In this document: positions 40,978-54,300 of the stretch, one piece after another
Layout of the letters: each line of letters begins with the position of its first letter
Position numbering within the stretch: the stretch's first letter is position 1
Assembly (NCBI GenBank): GCA_038380795.1
Contig: CM076264.1
Span: 13,948,001-14,012,000, forward strand
Reading direction: 5' to 3'
Length of the DNA: 64,000 nucleotides
Source of the DNA: Pyrocephalus nanus
Lineage: Eukaryota > Chordata > Aves > Passeriformes > Tyrannidae
The notes under the pieces: model-generated
Seen by the model: only the letters and a program-made list of their open reading frames with translations
Told to the model about the DNA's origin: nothing
The model's database searches: none
Program-made: the position numbers and the translations under genes

Positions 40978-41880
40978 TTTGGCTACTGTGATTAGAGGTC
41001 ATGGAGAACTAACAGGTAAATTCTGGAAATTTGAAAATGGGGAGTTTTTCACAGCTCTGTCATCAGAGTATCTGCATCTGCAAACTCAAACCATACACTC
41101 GAATGAAAATATTATCTGCTACTATATATTTTATATTATATGCTTCACAAGGCCATTTATATCATTCACATATTTACCTCTCACTTCTTGCCCTACAACA
41201 CACACACCTGTCTGGCTGCCTGCACAGAGGAAACTAAATCATAGGTTGCAATGATTTCCTCGGGGCAATACAGTTCTGCACTTTTCCCTAACAACAGGGC
41301 TGTGGCAAAATGGTTCATGTCAGCCCGACAATAACACATTTCAGACACTCCTGCAGTGAGATCAGCAAGGGCAGATGCCTGCACTTCCAAAGGTTCTACT
41401 GTATTAAAGGCTTGCATTTGTATATATTTATATACTTTTTTCAGGGAGATTAAAATAAAATATTTTTTACGCTCCTATAAAAATTATGAATTCTCTTAAT
41501 ACACTTTGCCTTTGGAGGCCATCGAAATGTATATACTCGTTTTTTCATGAGCATTCAACCAGATATTATATTAGAAATGAAATATTAGCAGTTTACTTTG
41601 GATCAAAGTAATATCCTAACTCTACAAGTGACCAGAAGGTGTCATGAGCAAAACTGCAGGAGCAAACAAGCAACCCTTTACTTGACATTCCAGAAGAGAA
41701 GACCCTTTCTGCTCTCTCGGATGAATGATACATTGATGGTCACACTGGAGTCAGGTCAATGGTCCTTAAACTAGGGGGATTTGATTGTACAAATCAAATT
41801 TGCATTCCAAGTCATTTAAATCCAAATTCTACTCTCAGAGAGAACTCTGTTGATGAGACACTAAAACTATATGTGTCAAA

Positions 41881-41950
41881 TAAGGAAAAAAAAAGCAAAA
41901 ACAAAAACAAACAAAAAACCCACAAAACAAACAAAACAAAAAACCAAACA
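41881..41950 (+). repeat. A-rich (CAAAA)n-like simple repeat
   Basis: Irregular CAAAA/CAAAC repeat with A runs up to 9, in intron 1. Confidence 0.85.
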
Positions 41951-42062
41951 TATATGAAGTGTAAGGAAAAAACCAGGACAGGAAATGCAGGAGTTAAAGT
42001 TGCAATCAAGCACGTGGCTAGTTGCAAAATTATGGCATGTTAACTGAATAGACGGGGCGGAA

Positions 42063-42074
42063 GGGGGGGGGGGG
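42063..42074 (+). repeat. G12 homopolymer
   Basis: Run of 12 G preceded by GGGGCGG. Together these could form a G-rich secondary structure on the plus strand, antisense to SLC10A7. Confidence 0.85.
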
Positions 42075-43979
42075 AGATGGGACACCAGAAAGATTACATA
42101 AATATATGTAAGCTATACAGAAAACTGTATTTTATATAAACAATTCCATGTTTTTTCTAATCTTATTGAAGATGAGAGCATATATAAACATGCATATACA
42201 CAGTAGGCAGATAGGCAGTGAGTTAGTCTGGCTAAATTAGGGGTTCTTCCAGGACTCAGTTTTTATTTTTAGGGTTTTTCACCTGAACTCCTTTTCACAG
42301 GTGAAAGCTCTACCACTTGAGCAGCCACACACTCTGGGAGCACAGGGAACTCTGGCCACAACAGATCTCCTTCATCTCTGCTGATTTCCTGGTTAGAAAA
42401 GTTCTTTTAACAAAGGAACTCAGTGGGCTCATTTATCAAATAAGAAAGCACACAAAAAGGGCTTGGCTTACGTCCTGAAGGTGACAACAACACAAATCTT
42501 TGTTATTTATGGCACAATGTTCCACTGCTACAAATGCTGGGCCATCCACACCATTAACTAAGGCCCTGCAAATTACAGTGCATGGTTATGTCAGCTGGAA
42601 GAAGACAAACTAAAGCTTTTTCATACGTGGATATTTCCCATCCCCTACCTCTTTCTTTTTTTAAAAAAAAGTTTTTAAAATAATTTATTTTTTTTTCCTC
42701 AGAGTACTGGGATTACATAGCTCCAGAAGAGGCATAACCACTTTGGGGAACATGTGCTCACTAGTTTTAATCAGTGCTTACAAGATTTTTCAAGCAAGCT
42801 GTCCCAGGAACAATACCATGTCAAAGACTGACACCTCTTTGCAGTAGGATAATTAAATGAAGTGCTCCATCATAGCGCTTCCATGCAGGAAGTTAACTGA
42901 GGAAAAATTATCTCCTACTCTAGTTAAAAGGATCTCCCACTTTGCTGCTAACAATCAGCATGACAGCCAAACCAGAACGGGACCAAACACCTCTTATCAA
43001 TTTTAAGTTGTCTTTAAGGTCTGCTGAAAACAAAGCATGGATCCTGCAAGATCCCCACGTGGGTCCTATTTATCTATGGAAAACAGCACACACAGGTTAG
43101 AAGGGATCCTTGCACAGCAGGAATTTGCCTACCCTGAACTCCATGAAGTACCGGAGCCTTAGTCGACACAGCAAGTGTTCAGAGCCATACTTTTTTAAAT
43201 CAACTTTCTTTTTTTCCCCAGAAGGTAAGAGAGGGGGAAAAGACTGGCTCCTCAGTGAAATGCTGTCTATCCTCAAACTGCAGCTCTGTTAAGGAAAAAA
43301 AAAAATATCTATGCATATAAAAGACGAGCTAGATTCTTCCTCCCCTCTCATAAGATGGAATTGCTTAAGGAATTCTGTCCAAGTATTCTCCGTTCCTTTT
43401 GTTAAATCTTCAGAGAACAATTAGGGGAAAGAAATATTAAATTTAACTCGTCCTTGAAAACTGGAAACACTTGGAGCTGAAGTTCCAATGGAAAGTGACC
43501 AGAAGATGCTGACAGCTTTTATCCCTAAAGATACACTGTTTACGTTCAAATAACACTGGATATTTCATCAGCTCCTGTTACACAAAACACACAAGACCGC
43601 ATTGCTTAGCAAAGATCTTTCTTCTGCATTGCTCACTGTAAGCACCTGACACCACTTCGCACAGGATCGTTTTCACTGTTTGCCCTCATCTTTCATGAGG
43701 AAGTAAGAGGGAACAACAAAAGGAAAAAAAAAAAAAAACACACTTTAAAATACAAGTGTACTATTATAAAGTAAAAGAAAATGTCTGGCACCTGAGAATT
43801 TACAAGCTACATCTCCAGAGAAGCTCACAGATGGCAGAATTCCACACACTGAACTACGAGGACTTATATGCCCAGAGGTCTGGAAGTTAGGACTTAGTTT
43901 ACCAGGGGCACATCCATGGCAAGTCACTCCTCACCTCCCACCACCACTAACCCAAAAAAAGAACAGGACGCTACTTCAG

Positions 43980-45435
43980 CCATCGGCACCGCGCCGGGAA
44001 AACACCCACGGGGACACACCTGGGAACACTTCCCGGGTGCCCGTGGAGCAGTGACCGAGGGGCAGGCGGGGAGGAGGAGCTGCTGGAGGGGCAGGGACCC
44101 CGCACGGGAGGGACGGAGGGACAGCCCCCAAAGTACCGCGGGGCTCCCGGGGATCCCGAAGGGTCCCGGGCTGCGGCGGCTCCGGTGCCGCCGCCGGGGC
44201 GCAGAGCCCGCACTCACCGCCTTTGACGCCGACGCCGGGCTCCAGCCGCGCCACCGCGATCACCAGCACGATGCCCAGGATGAACCACTCCTTCCGCAGC
44301 CGCTCCAGCAGTCCCATGGCGCTGCCCGCCGCCTGGCTCGGCTGGGCCGGGCTGGGGTGGGCTCGGCTCCGTGCGGCGCGAAGCTGCGCTCGGGGCGGGG
44401 CGCGGCCCCACCGCCCGCCGGCAGGGCCAGCCGGATCCGCTCACAGGAAAAGTCTCACCCACCGCCGCCATCGCTACCACGCACCTCCTAATAGGCGCGC
44501 ACACCCCGTGCTGCCGCTCACCCGGCAGACTGCGCGCAGCGCTGCCCCCCCCCCCCCAACACATACACCCCCGCCGGCTTCGGTCGCCCCCTCGCCGCCC
44601 CGCACCCCCGCGCCGAGACGGAGGCGTGGGCGGCCACCGCGAGTCGCAGTGGTGCAAACGGGACGGCCCCTGTGGCTGCCGCCGCCGCTGGCCGGGCGGG
44701 CCGGGGGGAGAGCGGCGCGCAGAGCCCGTCCCGGCGGTCGGGCGCGGGGCTGGGCGGGCGCGGCGGGTGCGTGCGCGCTGCTTTGGTACATTACAACGCC
44801 CGCGTGACGCCCGGCGCTTGACGCGCGGGAGGGCGGGCGCGAGCCGGGAACCGCCGGGATCGGGATCCGGGGTCTGTCCGGGAGGGCGGGCGTGGGCTGG
44901 GGCTAGCAGCGCAAATACCCACAATTGGGCTCCCCTCCCGCCCGTGTCGCGGGAGCGAGGGGCGCCGGGCGGGCGGGGGCGGCCCCCGTGTCACGCAGCT
45001 GTCCCCGGAGCGCGCACACGCCCGCCCGTCCCGTGCCCCAGGCGGCCACAGACACGTGGATCGGGATCGCCCGGGAGTTAACGGGAGCGGAGGGGGGCGC
45101 CTGTCTGTCCGCTCGGGGCAGACCCAAAGGCACCTCTCCAGCCCGCGGGAGAAGCCCCTGTCGCGACATGCTGACAGCAACGCCTGCGGTGTACCCCGCG
45201 GAGCGCCCGCCGGGACAGCTTCTTCCCAGTAAAACCCCATTCCGGTGCTCCACTCGCGCTCTCCATTTCCTATTCCCCTCTTGTCGCGCTTCCCCGATGG
45301 ATTCATTAGCCCAGCCCCTGCCCGGCCACGACCCCCGCGCTCCAAACCGCATTAACGAGAAAATGATAAAGCGGGAGACGCTCTGTCATCCGACTGCTCC
45401 CATCAGCGGCTGCCTAGTCCCGCAGGTCCCATGTA
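43980..45435 (-). promoter_or_regulatory. CpG island containing the SLC10A7 promoter and 5' UTR
   Basis: A sharp block of GC- and CpG-dense sequence in otherwise AT-rich DNA surrounds SLC10A7 exon 1 and extends about 1.1 kb upstream of the ATG. No TATA box stands out, which fits a housekeeping CpG-island promoter. Visible candidate sites are many GC boxes (GGGCGG type), a YY1-like CCGCCATC near 44464, a CRE-like TGACGC near 44805, an inverted CCAAT (ATTGG at 44924-44928) and an E-box CACGTG near 45054. A run of 13 C at 44545-44557 is G13 on the gene strand. Long open frames on both strands (for example 44925-45755 plus) are the usual by-product of few AT-rich stops in GC-rich DNA. Whether the island also drives a divergent transcript to the right cannot be told from sequence. 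Confidence 0.85.
44218..44317 (-). CDS. SLC10A7: SLC10A7 coding exon 1 (residues 1-33, first base of codon 34)
   Basis: SLC10A7 is the divergent seventh member of the SLC10 (bile acid/sodium symporter fold) family. It is a ten-helix membrane protein linked in the literature to secretory-pathway calcium regulation and glycosaminoglycan synthesis; loss causes a human skeletal dysplasia with amelogenesis imperfecta. The exon reads [20 protein letters not shown] and continues [13 protein letters not shown], close to the mammalian N terminus as I recall it. A short basic cytosolic start is followed by TM helix 1, from about residue 11 to 26. The ATG at 44317 has a strong Kozak context (G at -3, G at +4). 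The exon ends with a consensus donor GCG|GTGAGT at 44218/44217, phase 1, which joins exon 2 exactly. It lies inside the CpG island, as expected for a first exon. The transcription start cannot be fixed from sequence alone. Confidence 0.96.
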
Positions 45436-46868
45436 CACGGCAGCTCTCCCGCGTGATTCCCAAACATTTAGGCAAGTTTACGCTGGGCAGCCCCTGTGGA
45501 TGTGCTCAGGCTTCAAGGAATAGCCCTGTCCCAGGCTTTCTGCTCTCTGCTACCGAGGAAATAAATGCTTACAGTTCAAAAGCTCAGCTGCCATCTCGAA
45601 GAGGTGCATATTTCTATGGGTCCTGTGAGGTTCACTTGTGTAAACATGGATACATCGTAACTGGAATTTTTGAATACGAAGAGAACGTGCCTTCTCCCAC
45701 CACCAAGTGGATCCAAAACGTGCGGTTTAAAATGATTACTCATTTCGCTGCTTGACTAAAGTTTACTGGAGTATATTTAGGTCCTTGCTCCCTTCTCATA
45801 TAGAAGGGCCAAACTGCAAAGCCGCACTGCATCTGCCTGTGCAACCTTCGTGGGTTGGCTGTTTTGGGAGAAAACAAATGCATAATGGGTGTTCGTCTTG
45901 AGCAAGCTGCAATTATAACGAGCGTAGGATTTGATTACTTGGAGGATTTGATTACTGTACAGGAAAGAAATCACATGGAGATGTAAAGTTAATGTTTACC
46001 ATATAAATTACCTTAAATCCCTGTGTGGGTACTCACTCATAGGTGAGGTAGCCCTAGTTCTGCACCATCCATAGACCAGAGACTTACATCTTTGTGGCTC
46101 TGAAAGCACACTAGCAAGAGCATGGGCCCCCTGATCTGAACACAGCAGAGAACCAGAAAGATGTCCAGTGTTTCCCAGCTGGCGTTTTTTGTGAATTTGT
46201 ACACAGTCCTGGAAGTCTTAACAGAGATAGGAGGGAGACTTTGCACCCTCTTCCCGATGGTTCCAGCCAGGCAGATGCCTTACAAGATACAGATGCTTCA
46301 CTCTGCACCAGCAGAGCTAGAAGGCACAAGCAGCTTCAGCACAATTCAGGAAAAACATATTAATAAATAATCTGTTGAGGCCAAAAGTTATGCACTCACA
46401 AGTTAGAAGCAGCTGAAATTTATAGTGAATGAAGCTGCTGGAAAGTCAATTGCTGCAGAAGCTGCGGATGGATACAAAGAATGGACAGATATGGAGGATG
46501 CTCAGTCTGGCAATAAAATTCCATCATGCAGTAAAGACAGCAGTCTCACTCTGCTTTTGCATCATAGTTTTTATATGGTACTAATCCAGCCCCTCACTCT
46601 TTGCAGGTGGATACTACTTATGAATTTCTAATCTTGGCCATTGTTCAAGATAATTCTAAGTTCATTTTGCCAACAGGTTTCAGATACTTGCTCACAGCAG
46701 ATCTAATTGCAAAAGTTAGAAACCTCGGGTTCAGTTCTAGGCTCTGGAAGATGCATCTCAATTTCCCTTCCAAAGAGGTGGAGGATCCTGTGCACGGTCC
46801 CAAGCCTGTCTCTCCTTCTCTAAAGAAGGATGAGACACCTCACTGTGTATTAGATTTAGAACAGCTAA

Positions 46869-46924
46869 GAAAAAACAAAAACAAACAAACAAACCCCAAA
46901 TGAACCAACCAAACAAACAAAACC
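46869..46924 (+). repeat. (AAAC)n-like simple repeat
   Basis: Imperfect AAAC/AACC microsatellite, about 55 bp. Confidence 0.85.
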
Positions 46925-49587
46925 CCCACCAACCTGAATGGTCATCAGATATAACAGAAACAGTTTAAATTTTGTCTATACTTAAAATTAAAAGATAAAC
47001 TTTAACAAGGCTCTGTTGCTTTGAGTGGATGCTTTGCCTATATATTTGTTTCCAAGGGATCTGAAGTTTGTAATAAACATCTTTTGCCAACTGAATTACC
47101 AAATACATGGGTTCATGGGGCTCTTTCCTCTGTAATCTTTAAAATCATATGCAGATATTATAAGCTTGTATCAGAAGACTTGTACAAAGGTATTTTAGCA
47201 TTTTTGTATAAAAGATGTTCTGCTATTATTGTGGCAAGCGTGTAGGTCTCTTAGATTAAGCAGATGAAATTGTTCCTGCTTTTAAATAACAGAGCACTCT
47301 GAAAGCCCTGCTGTGTCCTACCAGAGAAGAGCAGGAAAAAAGAATTTTATGATTGGCAGGACTCTCACACATCCTCATGCTGTCTGCAAGACAGCATCAC
47401 TGTTGCTATAAGGGAATTTATCATCCATTCTGAGGCATTTGCTCAGTATTAGAGAGAGACAATTCAGTGTCATCCAAAACTCTATCCTGCAACATTTCAC
47501 ATTCCTCATCAGTTTCTCATGCAGATAATATACATATGCTAATTAGCCACTGGGACTCGACCAAATCCTGGAATGGCCTGGCACATGTGTATGTGTATTC
47601 TCCACTAAATTGTACAAAAACATTTTAGGGTATATTTAGCTGTGGCTTAAGACATAGTAGGGAATGAGAATTCAGCTTCCCTCTGATTTCACATGATCAA
47701 GTTTTCATTTTTGTTCAACTGCAAACATACCTCGGGGCTTCCAGATGCTTTCCTGCCTCCAAAGGCCCTTGTGCTTCCTTCTGCATAATACAAAAGCTTC
47801 ATGACACGCGTAGCTACGTGACACCAAATCCTCAGTGCTCACAGGTAATCTGTTGAACAGGGCTGTTTATGTGAGCAGTGACTGGTTTTCATGTCTGCAA
47901 AGATGCAGAAGTGGACTGGATACTTCTGGGCTCTACAGAAATGAACAATCAGTCTGGTATAGTTTTTAAGTGATGCTGAGACGTCAGCTCCCCTTTGTGT
48001 CATATGAAGCCCTTTTTATTGTGTACCCAGCCTCTCAACCTGCACAATGTACCTTGCTGCCTAAGAACTGCACAATTGTTTTAGGGAATGTGCCAGGATT
48101 TTTAAGTTCCCTGCTAGCAGGTGTCATCTGATTATGCGTTTAGACAGAAGAGATTTTAATATAAAGGAGAGGGGATCACGAGATAAAGAGAGCTTAAACG
48201 AGAGGAAGAGATAGTGTTAAATAATTTAACTTGAAAAGAACAAAGATATTCAGAATGAACAAGATAAAGAGAGGTGTTAATTATAAATAGGAAAGTTGAG
48301 GAGAAAAAGTGGAAATATATGGGAGACGGTTTACAACACATTTATATTTCTCACAAGCACTTAGTGGCATGATCTCAGATTTTCTCAGGCTCTTGAAGAA
48401 ATTGCTATACCGATCCCATTAGCTGGATTTCCTCATGGAAGATGAGTTCACAGGTCTTTATTCTGTCTTGGCCTGGGTGCTTATACTGCTTCAGGCACCT
48501 GCAAGAGATCTTTTGGTTGTTGCTACTGAATATTATTGAATGTCTTTGAGAGCTTGAGTATTGCCAGCTGCAGGACTCACGACCATTAGCATAATGCAGT
48601 AGTAGGAATTATGTACAAGTTCAATTTAGAACAGCCCTTAATGGGTTTTAAACACACCTATAGGTATGCTTTTCTAAATAGAAGCTATGAGATAGTAAAA
48701 GGTTTCATGAATATTTGGTTTTATCTCTATAATGGTACGATTTTTTTTTTCCCAGAGGCTTTAAATGCATTTTTTTTTCTCAGTTCTTAAATGCATAATA
48801 CTTTTTAAAAAAAACTTGTAATAAAGGGTCCTCATATATTTAGGTACTCAACAAATAAACAATTTTTCTTTTACTTAAGAGCCCAATGTGAAATTGTCCT
48901 GCGATAATCTTAGGTATTAAGAAGAAAATTTAAAAAACAACAAATGGGGACTTTGCTGATCCCTTTCCTAGAATCTGATTGTTCTTATACAGAAATGGAA
49001 CCCAGCTTACTGATGCTCCACTCATGATGTTCTCTTGCCTTCTCCCCCTAGACTGCCAAAAGACCACATAGATTTAGGGAAATGTTCATGTTTTGCACTT
49101 TTTTTGCAGAAATATGGTTTCCCAGTAGATAGCAAGGCTATAATGTATTCAGAAGGTTGTATTAAAAAGGAAAAAAAAGGCAATTGGCATAATAAAGCTG
49201 TGTACTTGATACAAATTATGGGCTTCTTTAACTGCAATTCAAAAACACAAGACAAAAAAAATTATTTTTAAAACCATGAAAAGCTGTACATATTTAAACC
49301 TGAAAAATGAAAGCGAGAATGGGAAATAGCTTCTCTGAATGATTTTATGATGAACAACTGGATTTAACTTGTTAAATAAGAGACTTCAGAGATAACATGG
49401 GGATACTTTTACATATTTTTCTCCTTACACTTTCTTATATTACAGCAATCATACCAAAGAATGTATAACATTAGCAGTTTCAGTGCAAAAACCTGTGCTG
49501 TATTTTTACAGGGGAGAAGCAGCAGATTTATTCCTGGGTGTGTATGCACATGTGTGCAGATGCAAACTTTTTACAATGGTTTCAGAG

Positions 49588-49622
49588 TAATTAACCACTC
49601 CTAATGGGGGAAGCATGCAAAT
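49588..49622. promoter_or_regulatory. Candidate enhancer motif cluster (homeodomain, RUNX, octamer)
   Basis: Within 35 bp there are TAATTAA (49588-49594), AACCAC (49593-49598, RUNX-like), TAATGG (49602-49607) and a perfect octamer ATGCAAAT (49615-49622). The spacing resembles developmental enhancers, but each motif is short and conservation could not be tested. Confidence 0.3.
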
Positions 49623-50194
49623 CACAGAAAGAAAAAAAGAGGAGAGCAGTCATCCCAGCTGTGGTACCTGTCACAAAAGTCGAGCTTGGAAGGAGCAGCC
49701 ATCAGAGAAATCAGTTACTAGAAGGTTTGTCTTAAGGTTGCTGAAAGCTGGGTTTTAAAAACTTCAGCTTTTTTTTCTAGAAGGAGTAGCGGGGCATGTC
49801 CAAGAAGAAGGACACCCCATGCTCCAAACTTTGTGTTTCCTTAGCTGGATGGAAGGTAGAGCCCTATTTCTCTTGTTTGTGTCCCATTTGATTTTAATTA
49901 TTACCAAATAGTTTAAAGGTTCAAAGAAACAGGGCAAATTCAGTAGCTTCCCTGAGGGGGAATGCCAGAGGAGACTTTAGACTTCCTTAGATTTGTTGGT
50001 TTGACTTCAGAACTGTGGCACCTGTTGCTTCATACCTCTTGGATCTTTGCATGCCAGTGCCATGTCCTGTCTTTACCACAGGCCAGGATGCAGCTCTCCA
50101 TCAGTCTGGAGAAAAGCAAAATGCATCCCACAGACAGAGCTCTGACCTGTCAAGACAAGAGGGCACAGGCTTAAGCTCTGGGGAGGCTTAACCT

Positions 50195-50413
50195 CTCAGG
50201 GGAGGTTTAGGTTGAATTTTAGAAAGAAGTTCTTTACAGAGAGAGTGATCAGGCATTGGAATGGCCTGCCCAGAGAGGTGGTGGATTCGCCGTCCCTGGA
50301 GGTTTTTAAGATGAGGCTGGATGTGGCACTGAGTGCCATGATCTAGTAATCACAGTGGGGTTGGACCAAGGGTTGGACTTGATGATCTCGGAGGTCTCTT
50401 CCAACTGTTTGGT
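50195..50413 (+). mobile_element. CR1 LINE 3' fragment
   Basis: Plus-strand 3' end of a chicken-repeat-1 (CR1) element. It encodes a decayed C terminus of ORF2 (GRFRLNF..., [18 protein letters not shown]) and ends with the characteristic GGTTGGACTTGATGATCTC and TCTTCCAAC block. The usual terminal ATTCTATGAT repeats are missing or degraded. It is 5'-truncated, as nearly all CR1 copies are. Confidence 0.9.
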
Positions 50414-51357
50414 CAGTTAGGAGACTATAGTCTCAGGATCAGCGTGATGTGCAATAGAAAGGTGCAAGTGTAGACACATCCTTTGTGCTTAGCCTGGCAC
50501 ACTGACTTCTGGTGACTATTTTGAACGTCAAACCTTGTTCATTACTTACAGCCTGACCATTCAGTTCCTCCCAGCCATCCCAATTTCCCCTGCAGGATGG
50601 AGACCAACCCTCATACATACTAGGGTACCGATTTAGAAAGGTTTTGCCTGCTCTTCCCTCAGTCAGCCAGACCCTTCCAAAAATGCTGGGAAATAGGGGA
50701 TTTTACAATCACATAACTTGACAGTGCCATCCTTTACCTGCATTGAAGTAAATTCCACAGTATTTACAAATCTAGCTTTTGATCGCAGCCTGTCTGGCCT
50801 CTCCATTTAAAATGGAGTAGGAACTGCTCCTGCAGGAACAGAAGTGTTTCCAAGTCTTGCATGTGTCAGTCCCGAGAGGAAGATGGGTGTTCCCACCCAT
50901 CCTTGTGACACTAGGCCCCTTTACAGTGCTGGAATCAGGATATTCTTCTTTTATTCTTTTTTCTTCAATTGTTTATACCAGAGCAGAATTCATAGATCTT
51001 GATCAGACTGCAAGGCTTCTTTGCACCAGGAACTGTGCAAGCATAATCCCTGGCACATTTACACTGCAATCAAGAAACCATAGTGCATATACATATAATG
51101 GACCTCACTTTAATGCGGCTCTCATTAGTACCAGCTGCAAGGATTAAAACCATTGGTGATTCAGTACAAATGGGGCCCACCAGGTCAAAGCTGTCAGGAA
51201 ATTCCTGCTGGCAGAACTGAGTCGAACTCCTCCTCCATCTCCCGCTCACGTCCCCATAAGTCCTCTCCTAGAGAGGCATAAGATGGGGTCTCGATCTGTC
51301 TGATGTTAATCAGGTTCACATTTAGGTGAAAAAAATCAAATGTGAAAGTAGATGGGG

Positions 51358-51376
51358 AAAAAAAAAAAAAAAAAAA
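51358..51376 (+). repeat. A19 homopolymer
   Basis: Uninterrupted run of 19 A in the intergenic region. Confidence 0.9.
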
Positions 51377-54300
51377 GTGGAGCCAGGAAGGGAGATAAGC
51401 TGTTGGGAAATACACTAAATAATTAGGGAAAATATAGCCAGAGAGGAATAAATCCTTTAAAAGCGACCTAATAACAACTCAGATATTATATCTGTCAATA
51501 CATAAAAAATGAGGATGCTGACAACTCTTCATCCCACAATCTGCAGCATTAATAAGTGATGAAGTATTAAAAAAACTGGGACGCTTTGTGCCTAAAACAG
51601 TATCACACAAGGACAAGGGAATAAAGCTGAACTAAAACAAAAGACGCAATTGTGTTTTGCTGGCAAATAATGACATAAATGAAAAACAAAACTACGGAAA
51701 CAAATACAGGCCCTCGAACCATCAAACAGAAGGAAAACATGACTGCCTCAGTTTTTTGGGAGTAATCAAATACAAATCATGAAGTCAGCACTATCTTATG
51801 AAAGTTCTGGATGCCGTTGTTATTCCAGAAGCGTCCAGCCCAAACTGCTTATTTAAACAAAGAGGAGGAGATGGCACAGGAGCAGAGAATTAAAGTGATG
51901 CTGAGATAAGAGGTTTGGGGTACATACTATCCCAAGGTAAACAGCACCATGAGGGACATAGCCTGAAGAGAAAGCCTTTTCCATCCAAGCCTTCTGTCAT
52001 GCTGCTCTCCTTCCACTTTCAATTCATTTCCCTTACTACTGCCCCACTAACCAGGAGTTAAGACTTCTGCACTTCTGCCACACCTAGCGCTCAAATGCCC
52101 ACCACTTGCTTTTTTGGCACAGCCAACAAGTTGCTAAACCCTCTTACTCCTTCCTTCTCGCCTTTCCAACATCTGCCCCTTGCCTTTATGGGGTCGTTCT
52201 GCCTTCTCTTTCCTGTTCCCAAGGAAAGCAAAAAGTTATTCTTTTGTGAAACTGAAATATTCCTTCAACATAATCAGGTTTCACAAAGGTTTCCAAGCAG
52301 CACTGTTCTCTGCCTGCCATCTATCCAGCTCATACCACACAAGTCAGAGCGATTTTGTATTGTTGATTTCACAGGTCCCATTCAATCTCCCTCATTTCGT
52401 TCCATGAAAATCCATGGTTTTAATGCCAGAGCCTTGAGCTGTAGTAAATAAGGGAAGGAACTAATTTTTCATCTTTTTTTTTTTTTGGTAGGTACAAGTC
52501 AGTCAGCAAGCCCAGTAAGGAAGTTAAAAACAGAGCAGAGATGGGGAGGGATCATCTGGTTGGTTTTTTTTTTTCCAGCAGAACCTAAAGAGGCTGTATT
52601 AGGTAGAGCCTTATATTTCCTTTAGAGGATATGCATTAAGCAGAAATCTACCCTGATCCCTTTAGGAAGTGGGAGAGTTATGATGGTGCCTTTTCCCTGA
52701 GAGCATTTCTAAGCTTTCCTCATAGGAAGCTTTCCTTGTGGTGCATTCTTAAGTAGATCAAATGTAAAGGAAAATCCCAATTCAGAATTAATTGGCATAC
52801 ATTTTTTCAGGAGCTGGAGGGATTTTGAATTTCTTCCTTCTAGATGAACTTACAATCTTCTTACAAACTCCTGCAATCTCACATTTGAAGTCATACCTGT
52901 CTGTAGAATCATGCAGTCACAAGACCTGCAGCAAAACTCATCTTTCTGATTTTACCTCTCCACCCTGTCACTCAGATGCTTTCCAGAGCAGTGTCCTTGG
53001 CCCATGTTTACTCCAGCTTGTTCTTGCAGTCTTTGCTTCCTTAGGTGTTGTTCTCACTCGGACTCAGTAGCTTGGAAAGCAAGCTATGTTTGGAATTAAC
53101 CATTTCCAGCATGCCTGCCCACTCAGAATCAGCAGTTGAAGCAGATGCTTCAGTGATGTAAAAGGACTCCTTGTTTAAGGGCGTCCAGAACAATACTTGG
53201 CTTGGAAATGCTTCGTACCTTTGGCTCCAGGATCATTACCACCACGTGCTTGCCTTCTACTGTTTTTGAAAGCAAGCAGAGGTGTTTTTGCCATGACAGA
53301 CCACTGTCCCCTTGAATCACCCTTCTGCTCTGGAAGAATAGCTTTCTTCTAAACATGACTGAGCAGCTGGCACATTCACTGCCTAACTACTACCACTCTT
53401 TATCCAGAGATAGTCACTTTTTTATTCCAGAGATATTTATTCACCTTCCGTCCAGCAGCTATCTGTGTGTATAGCAAGCTCCATCTGAGTCACGCAGTAA
53501 TAATCATTTCTTATATACAAGATCCCTTGTGTACTGTATATTAATGTCTGGCTGGTAATTTAATGGCACCTCTAGGCATAAACAAAAGTTTATTAAAACA
53601 GTAAGTAAAATGTTCCCGAAGACTGGCCTGCATTTTTAATTTTCTATTCAGCATTCCAAAATACAGAGCCAGCCTTCTTATGCAAAAGGAAAGCTATGAA
53701 GTTAACACCAAGTAACATCATTTTGTACAACTCAGACATAGCAGAGTCTAAACCAAAATTTAGTCTCACAAATCCCTTCTTCTCTGATCATCTTTAACCA
53801 TAACAGAATTTTGAATGGATTATTAGGAAATGTGTACAGCTCCAGGAAACAGCAGTATATTGATTACTACTCAAGTTACTTGTCAGTTCTTAGCTAGGAA
53901 GCCACACAGCAGCTAAAACCTAAAACCCCAGTCCATAGTTGGCAGCGCTCTCCATAGTTAAGACTGAGTCATGCTGTGAACACTGGGCACATAAAAGTGA
54001 CACAATTCCTTCCCTATGCATATCTCTTCATTCACAAGATGCCTATTTTACAAATGATTTAGAAGTCCAAAGCCCACCAGCTTACTTTTATCAGTAAAAT
54101 GTATAAGAGTATATATGTCAGCTGGTACATATATTATTACACAATTACAGTGGGAAAGACGGTGGACAAATTTTTTGAAAATATTTAAGCAAAAACTTGA
54201 ACTTATCTTCACATTTTAGATTGAAAAAATGGAGACATGAAAAATTTCAGTAGAAAAGTCACCTACTGAGAAAATTCACTGTGGAGACACTGATGAACAG

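Larger units (their letters stand above)
40743..44217 (-). other. SLC10A7 intron 1
   Basis: This 3.5 kb intron runs from the CpG island edge to exon 2. It contains a two-copy 13-bp repeat just inside the acceptor side region (40952-40977 plus strand, within 250 bp of exon 2), an A/C-rich simple tract at 41881-41950 and a G12 run at 42063-42074. No other gene was recognised. Confidence 0.9.

Noticed and set aside
44214..44924. 236-codon minus-strand ORF overlapping SLC10A7 exon 1 in another frame
   Set aside because: It is Arg/Pro/Gly-rich low-complexity translation of the island. The true exon 1 frame matches SLC10A7 and splices in phase.
44925..45755. 276-codon plus-strand ORF across the CpG island
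   Set aside because: GC-rich DNA has few stop codons. The protein has no recognisable domain and the open frame simply spans the island before running into ordinary sequence.
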